Assembly: GCF_029143285.1 (NCBI RefSeq)
Contig: NZ_JAPDSH010000007.1
Location: forward strand, 1-64,000
DNA length: 64,000 nucleotides
Direction: 5' to 3'
Source of the DNA: Vagococcus proximus
GTDB lineage: Bacteria; Bacillota; Bacilli; Lactobacillales; Vagococcaceae
The position numbers were made by a program, and so were the translations under genes. A model generated the notes under the pieces. That model ran no database searches, had not been told where the DNA came from, and saw nothing but the letters and a program-made list of their open reading frames with translations. Below are positions 41,921 to 49,860 of the stretch, piece by piece (the first letter of the stretch is position 1; each line of letters begins with the position of its first letter).

Positions 41921-42097
41921 TTGGCACAAGAGTGGATTGAAAAACAAGCAGTAGAATTAAAAACAACTTGTCGTGATTATAAAGAGCTTGCTCTTGTGGA
42001 TGAGTTAGTGAGGCTACTGGATGAACAAGATATACGAATTGAACAACTAGAAGGTCAATTAGATGGAACGCTTTGGAGTCCTAGTAATTGGCGTTAA
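41921..42097 (+). CDS. Small protein, 58 aa, partner of the oxidoreductase
   Basis: The product starts MAQEWIEKQAVELK and ends DGTLWSPSNWR. It is probably a short coiled coil (VDELVRLLDEQDIRIEQLEG) with one Cys. The start is TTG with GGGAGGAA at the right distance, directly after the oxidoreductase stop. A strong terminator follows 13 bases later. I do not know the family. It looks like a true small protein because site, spacing and stop context all fit. Confidence 0.65.
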   Translation: MAQEWIEKQAVELKTTCRDYKELALVDELVRLLDEQDIRIEQLEGQLDGTLWSPSNWR

Positions 42098-42110
42098 AAT
42101 ATTTAATAAA

Positions 42111-42149
42111 GAATCCCAAGTTATTTTTTTAACTTGGGATTCTTTTCTT
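42111..42149 (+). terminator. Rho-independent terminator after the oxidoreductase operon
   Basis: GAATCCCAAGTTA pairs with TAACTTGGGATTC and is followed by a T-rich tract. It isolates the next operon. Confidence 0.85.
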
Positions 42150-42286
42150 TTATTAATTTGTGAAATAAACTTACGTGCTTTTTAAAATAAAATTCATATT
42201 TTTTTAATCTGTGTAAAAACAATGTACCAAAAGGAATGATAAAAGTTACTATTATGGGTTTAGAATAGATTAAGGAGGTGCAAGAG

Positions 42287-43741
42287 ATGTTTGATAAATT
42301 GAGCTTGGAAATCTTAGAGTTGTTTTCTCGGTATGAAAATGTAACTGTGTCTGAGGCTGCAAAGTTATTGAATATAAACAGGCGAAAACTTTTATATGAG
42401 ATAGAGAAAATTAATCCAGCTTTGGAAAAGATGTTTGGAATGTCAATTGAAAATGATGGTGAAAAATTTTTGTTACCTTTAAGTTTTAATGAAAAATGGA
42501 ATTCACAATACTCCAATTTAAATAGCTACATTCACAAGACAGAAAGATTAGCAACCTTAACCATGTTTATATATATAAACAATTCATATATTTCAACTTA
42601 TCATCTTCAGGAATTATTAGTTTTAAGTAAGAATTCTATTCTAAAAGAGATGAAAGAATTAAGAGTGAAATGTGAAGAATATGGTATTGAAATTAAGTAT
42701 TCACGTGAAGAAGGTTATTTTTTCAAAGGTAAGGAATCAAGAATTAGGTTGTTTGCTGAAAAACAACTTACTTATTTATTAATAGGGTGTGATGCGGAGT
42801 GGATTTTAGAAAGGATTATTTCTTTACAGATCACGAAAAAAAAGAAGGCTATTTTTTTTGAAGAGATAAAAAATATATTCAAAACTAGAGAAGTACATCT
42901 TGTTTCAAAAAGATTACAATTTTTTTCGTGGTTGATGTATTTTATTTATTTAAGATCAAAGTCTGATGAGGATGATTTTAATATTAGCTTTGATGATAAA
43001 TTATGTATGGATGTGGTAAATACAGAAATGAGAGAAGTGTCAAATATGATTTTTTATAATTATTCCACAAGAGATAGTCTATTTATAGCGACACGTATCA
43101 TTGCGGCTTCTGATTATATAGAGCTGAAGAATGAACAAAGTGAATATGAGTTTGCTTATCTTACAAAGTGGGTTTTAGAAGAAGTTTCTGAGTCTATTGG
43201 ATTTGACTTTTCAAGTAATACAAATATCTTTTCGACACTTTATTCACATTTAATACCGGCTTACGTTCGAATTTATTATGATATACCATTAAATATACCA
43301 TTAACTGCTACTATACAATACGAGTATAAGTTTGTATTTGATCAAGTTAAAAAAGGATTAAGAGTCCTTGAAAATAAATTATCTGTTCCCATCAATGATG
43401 ATGAAGTTGGATTATTTACAATTCATTTTTTGGGCTATTTAAAATCTAACAGAATGGAAGACAATCATTTTCAAGGCTTAGTAATTTGTGAAGAAGGAAT
43501 AAGTAGTTTATTAATGTTGGTGAATACTTTAAGTAATATTTTTTTAAATATTGATTTCGATTATTATCCTAATCAATCAATAAGTGAAGATTATGATAGT
43601 CGGAAATATGACATGATTTTTTCGACAAGGAAATTAAAATCAAAACTTATTATTTTCGAAGTGAAGCCCGTAATGTCAGCTGTAGAGAGAAATGTATTGT
43701 GGAAAAAAGTAAAAAAAACTTTGGAAACTACTACTTATTAA
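42287..43741 (+). CDS. PRD-containing transcriptional regulator (BglG/MtlR-like)
   Basis: This 484-aa regulator has an N-terminal helix-turn-helix (VSEAAKLLNINRRKLLYEI), a second HTH-like segment (ISTYHLQELLVLSKNSILKEM), then PRD regions. The second PRD has both expected histidines (YSHLIPAYVRI and LFTIHFLGY). An EIIB-like C-terminus follows (LVICEEGISSLLMLVNTL) with its Cys, then a Rossmann-like half. No EIIA domain is present. ATG 42287 is preferred because AGGAGG lies 8 bases before it; the GTG at 42278 overlaps that site. Members are controlled by PTS phosphorylation, yet the operon it heads has no PTS genes. It probably activates the operon. I find no good promoter in 42150-42270. Confidence 0.85.
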   Translation: MFDKLSLEILELFSRYENVTVSEAAKLLNINRRKLLYEIEKINPALEKMFGMSIENDGEKFLLPLSFNEKWNSQYSNLNSYIHKTERLATLTMFIYINNSYISTYHLQELLVLSKNSILKEMKELRVKCEEYGIEIKYSREEGYFFKGKESRIRLFAEKQLTYLLIGCDAEWILERIISLQITKKKKAIFFEEIKNIFKTREVHLVSKRLQFFSWLMYFIYLRSKSDEDDFNISFDDKLCMDVVNTEMREVSNMIFYNYSTRDSLFIATRIIAASDYIELKNEQSEYEFAYLTKWVLEEVSESIGFDFSSNTNIFSTLYSHLIPAYVRIYYDIPLNIPLTATIQYEYKFVFDQVKKGLRVLENKLSVPINDDEVGLFTIHFLGYLKSNRMEDNHFQGLVICEEGISSLLMLVNTLSNIFLNIDFDYYPNQSISEDYDSRKYDMIFSTRKLKSKLIIFEVKPVMSAVERNVLWKKVKKTLETTTY

Positions 43742-43762
43742 AATTTGGAAGAGGTGTTTTAA

Positions 43763-45178
43763 TTGTCAATAATGTTACCATCTGCAAAAAGAAAAAAAGA
43801 TGGAGATGCACAACCAGGAATTAAGATGGGAATTTTTACTCTACGATTGCCATTCATCCATGCCCCATTTGAAGTTCCTGAGGCTATCCAAGCATTAGTA
43901 GTGTGTGTAGTAGGTGTATCTGCCGTATCTTATTTACAAGATATGTTTGGTATACCTTTTGCGGTAGCTTTGTCAATTGTTTGTGTTCATGAATTTTTAG
44001 AGCTCACCTATGTGATGTTTGGGGAGGCGACAATAGGTGGTTGGATAACACCAGCCATACCGTTGATAACAACATGGTTGCTAACATTTCAGTCAAATAG
44101 TGATCGTATGCAAGCTTTAATATCACTTCAACTTTTGTTAGGTTTATTTTTTATTTTCTTTGGTATGACAGGATTAGCAAAGAAACTAGTTGTATGGGTC
44201 CCAACTTCTATTAAGTCAGGAATATTAATTGGTGCAGGTATATCAGCCATTACAGGTAAATATGGTTTTATGTCATTAAGTGAAGGTGGAGCTGGAATAT
44301 TCAAGTATCCTATCTCCTGGATAACAGGTATTGTAGTCGCAATATTTTTACTCTATTCAATTGGATTTAGTCAAATTAAATTGGCAAGTAATAATGGTTT
44401 GATTAAATTATTAGCTAAGGCAGGTTTTGTACCAGCGTTGTTCATTGCTTATATTATAGGAATATCATTTGGTGAATTACCATTACCGCATTTTGATTTA
44501 ACTCAGGGGATTATTTTTAATCCATTACCGGGACTTAAGGAAGTATTTCATTCGTACAGTTTTTTTGCTTTTGGAATACCTAATATAAACATAATTGTAA
44601 GCGCTTTACCTATTGCTTTTATAACATATATTATTTCTTTCGGTAATATTGTAGTTGCAACAGAGTTAACTATTGAAGCTAGTCAATCTAGACCAGATGA
44701 ATATATTGATATAAATCCAAATCGTGCCAATTTATTGGTGGGAGTTAGGAATATAATTCAAGGTCTATTTGCTCCAACAGTAGTTATGTCAGGTCCGTTA
44801 TGGGCAGCTATGCAAGTGACGGCGACCCAGAGATATAAACAAGGAAAGAAAAGTATGTATTCATTATATGGAGGAGCTATATCCTTTGATTTAATAAAAT
44901 TTTTAGCAGTATTGGTGTTGCCTTTAGTTGCCTTGATTACACCTATACTACCATTAGGAATGAGCTTAACCTTAATGATCCAAGCCTTTGCTTGCTTTAT
45001 TATTGCCTTTGGAATGTTAGAAACATCTGTACAAAAAGGGGTGGCAGGTGCAACCGGAGCAATTATGTCAATAACTTCACCTCATCTGGGTTTGTTAGCG
45101 GGTATTATTATTTCTCTAATAGTAGAGTATAAATTTAAATCATCTCATAAGAAAGAGAATCATAAAGACTCGCATTAA
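43763..45178 (+). CDS. Polytopic permease of unknown substrate (UraA/SulP-like fold suspected)
   Basis: This 471-aa protein has about 12-14 hydrophobic segments. Long Gly/Ala/Pro-containing helices and charged loops such as EASQSRPDEYIDINPNRANL suggest a transporter, and the overall layout recalls the UraA/SulP (NCS2/SLC26) fold. I cannot assign a family with certainty. The start is TTG with GAGGTG 6 bases upstream; a later ATG (43772) is too far. It lies 21 bases after the regulator and 19 before the aldehyde dehydrogenase, so it probably imports the pathway's amine substrate or exports its acid product. Confidence 0.75.
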   Translation: MSIMLPSAKRKKDGDAQPGIKMGIFTLRLPFIHAPFEVPEAIQALVVCVVGVSAVSYLQDMFGIPFAVALSIVCVHEFLELTYVMFGEATIGGWITPAIPLITTWLLTFQSNSDRMQALISLQLLLGLFFIFFGMTGLAKKLVVWVPTSIKSGILIGAGISAITGKYGFMSLSEGGAGIFKYPISWITGIVVAIFLLYSIGFSQIKLASNNGLIKLLAKAGFVPALFIAYIIGISFGELPLPHFDLTQGIIFNPLPGLKEVFHSYSFFAFGIPNINIIVSALPIAFITYIISFGNIVVATELTIEASQSRPDEYIDINPNRANLLVGVRNIIQGLFAPTVVMSGPLWAAMQVTATQRYKQGKKSMYSLYGGAISFDLIKFLAVLVLPLVALITPILPLGMSLTLMIQAFACFIIAFGMLETSVQKGVAGATGAIMSITSPHLGLLAGIIISLIVEYKFKSSHKKENHKDSH

Positions 45179-45197
45179 TTTTTGAAAGGAGAATATT

Positions 45198-46589
45198 ATG
45201 TTAGAAAATAAAGAACCAAAATGTGTAGTTGAAAAAGAAATAGAGGGAATGATAGATAATGCAAGAATAGCACAAGTAGAATTTGAAAAATGGTCACAAG
45301 AAGATGTAGATAGAGTGGTTAAGGCTATTGGTAAGGCAGTATATGGAGAGGGAGAAAAATTGGCTCGTATGGCGATAGAGGAAACTGGTATGGGGAAATA
45401 TGAAGATAAAATAAATAAAAATAAAGGTAAATCCAAAGCTGTCTGGAAACAACTTTCAGGTATAGCAAGTAGACGTATTATTAAGCGTAATCCAGAAGAA
45501 GAGTTAATAGAAGTAGCAAAACCAATAGGTGTCATTGGAGCAGTTACTCCAGTTACAAATCCATCAATGACACCGATTCATAATGCGATGATTGCTCTTA
45601 AAGGAGGAAATGCAATAATTTTTTCACCTCATCCTAAAGCAAAAAATACAGGAATAGAAACAGTGAATATTATGAGAGAAGCTTTATTTAAAGAAGGGGC
45701 TTCTAAAGACTTACTTCAAATTGTTAAAGAGCCCTCTTTGCTACATACAACAAAAGTTATGGAATTGTGTGATGCATCGATTGCGACAGGCGGTCCAGCG
45801 ATGGTTAAAGCTGCCTATTCTTCTGGAAAACCTTCATTTGGTGTTGGAGCAGGTAATGTTCAGTGTGTATTGGATAGAAAAATAGATTATAGAGAAAGTA
45901 TAGATAAAGTGATTGCAGGGAGAATTTATGATAATGGTATTTTATGTACTTGTGAGCAAACATTGATTTATCCACAGGAAATAAAATTAAGTTTGATTGA
46001 TATTTTAAAGGAAAAGGGAGGCTATTTAATTAAAGAAGATGAGATGCCTTATTTCCGAAAACATTTATTTCCAGGAGGAAAAATAAATGTTGAATTGGTA
46101 GGTAAGTCTCCAAGCGAACTGGGTAGGATTATAGACATGACTATACCAAAAGACACTAAATTTATATTCGTCATGATTGACGAATATGGAGAAAAGGAAT
46201 TGTTCACAAAAGAAAAATTGTGTCCGGTATTATCTGTAATAGGTTATGAGAGCTGGAATGATGCGCTTAATATTGCTAAAACGAATTTATTATTCGAAGG
46301 GGCGGGGCATTCTGCGGTTATTCATTCCAATAATACGGATCATATTGAAGAATTTGGAATAGTCTTACCAATTTCTCGTCTAGTTGTAAATCAACAAGGC
46401 TCTTCAGCTTTAGGAGGCAGCTTGAATAATGGCTTAAATCCTACTGCTACATTAGGTTGTGGTAGTTGGGGGAATAATAGTTTGAGTGAAAATTTATGGT
46501 GGCATCATTTAGTTAATATTAGTAGGATTTCCTATGAAATAAAAGATAAAGAAGATCTGAGTGATAAAGAAATTTGGGACTTAAAATAG
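45198..46589 (+). CDS. CoA-acylating aldehyde dehydrogenase
   Basis: This 463-aa NAD-linked enzyme oxidises an aldehyde plus CoA to an acyl-CoA. It belongs with the AdhE N-domain, SucD (succinate semialdehyde) and SauS (sulfoacetaldehyde) enzymes rather than hydrolytic ALDHs. Evidence is GAVTPVTNPSMTPIHNAM, IALKGGNAIIFSPHPKAK and the catalytic Cys250 in YDNGILCTCEQTL. It has no alcohol dehydrogenase domain and no microcompartment-targeting extension I can see. AAAGGAG precedes the ATG. The following phosphate acyltransferase and acid kinase genes point to energy recovery from the acyl-CoA. Confidence 0.88.
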   Translation: MLENKEPKCVVEKEIEGMIDNARIAQVEFEKWSQEDVDRVVKAIGKAVYGEGEKLARMAIEETGMGKYEDKINKNKGKSKAVWKQLSGIASRRIIKRNPEEELIEVAKPIGVIGAVTPVTNPSMTPIHNAMIALKGGNAIIFSPHPKAKNTGIETVNIMREALFKEGASKDLLQIVKEPSLLHTTKVMELCDASIATGGPAMVKAAYSSGKPSFGVGAGNVQCVLDRKIDYRESIDKVIAGRIYDNGILCTCEQTLIYPQEIKLSLIDILKEKGGYLIKEDEMPYFRKHLFPGGKINVELVGKSPSELGRIIDMTIPKDTKFIFVMIDEYGEKELFTKEKLCPVLSVIGYESWNDALNIAKTNLLFEGAGHSAVIHSNNTDHIEEFGIVLPISRLVVNQQGSSALGGSLNNGLNPTATLGCGSWGNNSLSENLWWHHLVNISRISYEIKDKEDLSDKEIWDLK

Positions 46590-46604
46590 AAGGGAGAAAT
46601 TTAA

Positions 46605-47525
46605 TTGATCACCAACTTTGAGTCATTTATAAGTGAATTACAAACAAATACTAATCAAGTTATTGTTGTTGCTGGGGCACACGATCCAGAAGTTTTATCA
46701 GCCGTAAAAAAAGCCGAAGAATTAGATCTGGCACAATTTATTTTAGTAGGGAATAGAGAACTAATGACTACTTATTCTAAAGATATAGACTTTGATATAA
46801 GTAAGCACAATATTTTAGATAGTGATAGTCCTTCAGAAATAGGAGAGTTGTCTGTTGGATTAGTAAGAACTGGAAGGGCATCCGTGTTAATGAAGGGGAT
46901 TATTGAAACACCAATATTACTAAAAGCAGTATTGAATAAACAGAAAGGACTGAAGACAGATCAACTATTAAGCCATGTTGGGGTATTTCAAATCAATAGT
47001 TTAAACCGTCTATTGTTGATTGCAGATTCAGCGGTAAATATAGCACCAAATGTGGATGAAAAAGAAAAAATAATCATGAATACTTTAATTGTAGCAGATT
47101 CCTTAGGAATTAGAGAGCCTAAAGTTGCTCTTATTGCAGCATCAGAACATGTAAATGAAAAAATGCCCGCAACAAAAGATGCTGCAATTTTAGTTAAAAA
47201 GAATGAAGAGGTAAATTATTTTAAACCAGCAATTTTAGCAGGTCCATTAGCATTAGATAATGCTATTTCCAGTAAAGCAGCAGCTATAAAAAATATTAAG
47301 AATGCAGTAGTTGGGAATGCAGATATTTTGATTATGCCAACTATTGAAGCGGGAAATATTTTAGTGAAGTCTTTGGAGTATTTTTCAAACTCTCAGAAGG
47401 CGGGAGTTATTATGGGAGCTTCTGTTCCAATTATATTGACATCTAGAGCGAGTACTGATGATACGAAACTTTATTCTATAGCTTTAAGTTTATTGATTCA
47501 AAAAAAAGTATTGGAGATGGACTAA
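46605..47525 (+). CDS. ptb: Phosphate butyryltransferase-family phosphate acyltransferase
   Basis: This 306-aa enzyme matches the Ptb/PTA family (ILVGNRELM, SVLMKGIIETPILLKAVL, the late ADILIMPTIEAGNILVKSL). It exchanges CoA for phosphate on an acyl group. The start is TTG with AAGGGAG upstream. It ends one base before the kinase ATG, implying coupled translation. In Enterococcus a similar ptb-buk pair usually serves branched-chain keto acid breakdown beside bkd genes. Here the acyl-CoA source is an aldehyde dehydrogenase, so the acyl group may be a different one. Confidence 0.9.
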   Translation: MITNFESFISELQTNTNQVIVVAGAHDPEVLSAVKKAEELDLAQFILVGNRELMTTYSKDIDFDISKHNILDSDSPSEIGELSVGLVRTGRASVLMKGIIETPILLKAVLNKQKGLKTDQLLSHVGVFQINSLNRLLLIADSAVNIAPNVDEKEKIIMNTLIVADSLGIREPKVALIAASEHVNEKMPATKDAAILVKKNEEVNYFKPAILAGPLALDNAISSKAAAIKNIKNAVVGNADILIMPTIEAGNILVKSLEYFSNSQKAGVIMGASVPIILTSRASTDDTKLYSIALSLLIQKKVLEMD

Positions 47526-47526
47526 T

Positions 47527-48603
47527 ATGGGAAATAATTTCTTACTTATTATTAATCCAGGTTCTACAACAACAAAACTTGCTTGCTTTGTAAATGATGA
47601 GCAGATATTGTCAGAAGAAATAGAACATAGAAGCGAAGTATTGGATAAATTTACTACTATTTTTGATCAATTAGATTACCGTTTGTCTTTAATTGAAGAA
47701 AAACTCACTGATAACAATGTGGATAATTCTAAATTTACAGCTATTGTAGCTCGTGGCGGGAATATGAAACCTGTGTCAGGGGGAACATATGAAATTAATG
47801 AAGAAATGTTAAGTGATTTGAAAATAGGTGTAATGGGTCAACACGCTTCTAATCTAGGTGCTCATTTAGCAAAAAAACTTGCAGAAAAATTGGATATTCC
47901 TTGTTTTGTTGTTGATCCAGTAGTCGTAGATGAATTAGCTCCAGTAGCTAGATATTCTGGAACACCCTTGATTCAAAGAAAGTCTAAAGACCATCCTCTC
48001 AATCAAAAGGCCGTTGGGAGAATAGATGCCCATAATGAAGGGGGTACTTATGAAGAAATGAATTATATTATTGCCCATATGGGTGGCGGAATATCTGTAG
48101 CAGCACACAATCACGGAGAAATAATAGATGTAAATAATGCCTTGAATGGTGATGGACCTTTTTCACCTGAACGCGCAGGTGGATTACCTGTTACTTCAGT
48201 TATAGATTTATGCTTTTCTGGTGATTATTCAGAAAATGAATTAAGGGCAGTGCTTGTAGGAAATGGTGGACTAAAAGCATATTTAGGAACTACGGATGGT
48301 AGGGAAGTTTCTAAATTAATTAATGAGGGAGATAGTCATGCTAAGGAAGTGTACCAAGCAATGGCTTATCAAATTTCAAAAGAAATAGGTGCTATGGCTA
48401 CAGTTTTGAAAGGACAAATTAATGGTATTTTATTAACAGGTGGATTAGCATTTGATGATTTATTAATAGGTTACATTTCAGAATATTGTAATTTTTTAGC
48501 TGATATCCGCATTTATCCTGGGGAGAATGAAATGGTTGCTTTAGCAGCTGGGGTTAATCGAGTTATGAACAATGAAGAAAAACTTAAAAAGTATAGCCAA
48601 TAA
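47527..48603 (+). CDS. buk: Butyrate kinase-family acid kinase
   Basis: This 358-aa enzyme of the ASKHA fold makes ATP from an acyl phosphate. The N-terminal LLIINPGSTTTKLACF, ARGGNMKPVSGGTY, HMGGGISVAAHNHG and late GILLTGGLAFDD fit the butyrate kinase group, separate from acetate kinase. With the preceding ptb it would turn acyl-CoA into a free acid and ATP. Natural substrates of the family include butyrate, isobutyrate and isovalerate; the one here is unknown. Confidence 0.92.
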   Translation: MGNNFLLIINPGSTTTKLACFVNDEQILSEEIEHRSEVLDKFTTIFDQLDYRLSLIEEKLTDNNVDNSKFTAIVARGGNMKPVSGGTYEINEEMLSDLKIGVMGQHASNLGAHLAKKLAEKLDIPCFVVDPVVVDELAPVARYSGTPLIQRKSKDHPLNQKAVGRIDAHNEGGTYEEMNYIIAHMGGGISVAAHNHGEIIDVNNALNGDGPFSPERAGGLPVTSVIDLCFSGDYSENELRAVLVGNGGLKAYLGTTDGREVSKLINEGDSHAKEVYQAMAYQISKEIGAMATVLKGQINGILLTGGLAFDDLLIGYISEYCNFLADIRIYPGENEMVALAAGVNRVMNNEEKLKKYSQ

Positions 48604-48624
48604 TGAAAATTAGGAGGAATAAAA

Positions 48625-49857
48625 ATGAGAGTGTCTGATACAGGTAAGAGTGCAAAAGAAATAAAAGCATTAACAGATAAGTATATGATAGAAACATATG
48701 AACGGTTTGATTTCATTACGGATTATGTGGATGGAAACTACATGTATGACGATGAAAATAATTCGTATTTAGATTTTTATGGAGGAGTTGCTGTTAATAG
48801 TACGGGAAATCGGAATCCTAAGGTTGTAGAAGCTATAAAAAATCAAGTTGATGATGTTATTCATACATTTAATTATCCTTATACAGTCCCCCAAGCATTA
48901 CTTGCTGAATTAATATGTACTACGATTGGTATGGAAAAGATTTTTTTTCAAAATTCTGGAACTGAGGCAAATGAAGCGATGATTAAATTAGCACGTAAAT
49001 ATGGGATTGATAATTATGGTGAGCATAAATATGAAATAATTACCGCATTGAACAGTTTTCATGGGCGGACTTACGGAGCAATGTCAGCGACAGGGCAAGA
49101 GCATAATGCAATTCAAAATGGATTTAAACCAATGGTACCAGGATTTTCTTATGGGACATTTAATGATGTAGAATCTTTTGAAAACCTAGTTACTGACAAT
49201 ACTATAGCAATTATGTTGGAGCCTATTCAAGGTGAAGGAGGAATTATACCAGCTACACCTGAATTTATGGAAGGGATAAAACAATTATGTGATAAGCATA
49301 ATTTATTATTATTGTTTGATGAAATACAAACAGGATGGTGTAGAACAGGTGAAATAATGGCATTCCAACATTACGGTATTGTGCCCGATATTTTAACAAT
49401 GGCAAAAGCAATGGGAGGCGGTATGCCTATTGGTGCAATGTGTACAACATCGAAGCTTGCAAAAGTTTTTTCGATGGGAGCACACGGTTCTACATATGGT
49501 GGGAACAGTTTAGCTTGTGCAGCTTCTTTGGCACAAATAAAAGAGCTTCTAGATGGAGAGTATGCGCAAAGAGCTAAAAATATAGGTGATTATTTAATAA
49601 AAAAATTATCAAGTTTACCAAATGTAAAAGAAGTTCGAGGAAAGGGATTAATGTTAGCGGTCGAATTTTTAGATATTGATGCGCTATCTCTGAAGAAAAA
49701 AGCGTTGAGTAAGACACTATTAACTACAGCAGTTGGTATACATACATTAAGGTTAGTTCCACCTTTGACTATAACAGAAGACGAATGTGATATAGCTAGT
49801 CAGATTTTGAACGAGAGTATTAATGAGCTATCAAGTAATAAAGAAGGAGCTGAATAG
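48625..49857 (+). CDS. Class III PLP-dependent aminotransferase
   Basis: This 410-aa fold-type I enzyme resembles acetylornithine/ornithine and 4-aminobutyrate aminotransferases. The PLP lysine is Lys261 (LTMAKAMGGGMPIG), Asp232-Glu233 and Gln235 lie in LLFDEIQTGWCRTG, and FFQNSGTEANEAMIKLARKY binds the cofactor phosphate. Enzymes of this class move terminal (omega) amino groups. There is no arginine or ornithine pathway gene around it. Placement between buk and gdhA suggests it makes the aldehyde used by the acylating dehydrogenase, with 2-oxoglutarate as acceptor. GGAGG precedes the ATG. An extended N-terminus (~20 aa) precedes the core. Confidence 0.88.
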   Translation: MRVSDTGKSAKEIKALTDKYMIETYERFDFITDYVDGNYMYDDENNSYLDFYGGVAVNSTGNRNPKVVEAIKNQVDDVIHTFNYPYTVPQALLAELICTTIGMEKIFFQNSGTEANEAMIKLARKYGIDNYGEHKYEIITALNSFHGRTYGAMSATGQEHNAIQNGFKPMVPGFSYGTFNDVESFENLVTDNTIAIMLEPIQGEGGIIPATPEFMEGIKQLCDKHNLLLLFDEIQTGWCRTGEIMAFQHYGIVPDILTMAKAMGGGMPIGAMCTTSKLAKVFSMGAHGSTYGGNSLACAASLAQIKELLDGEYAQRAKNIGDYLIKKLSSLPNVKEVRGKGLMLAVEFLDIDALSLKKKALSKTLLTTAVGIHTLRLVPPLTITEDECDIASQILNESINELSSNKEGAE

Positions 49858-49860
49858 GAA

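Noticed and set aside
42150-42286. Sigma-54 (-24/-12) promoter before the PRD regulator
   Set aside because: No GG-N10-GC element is present, and the regulator has no AAA+ sigma-54 activator domain, so LevR-type control is unlikely.
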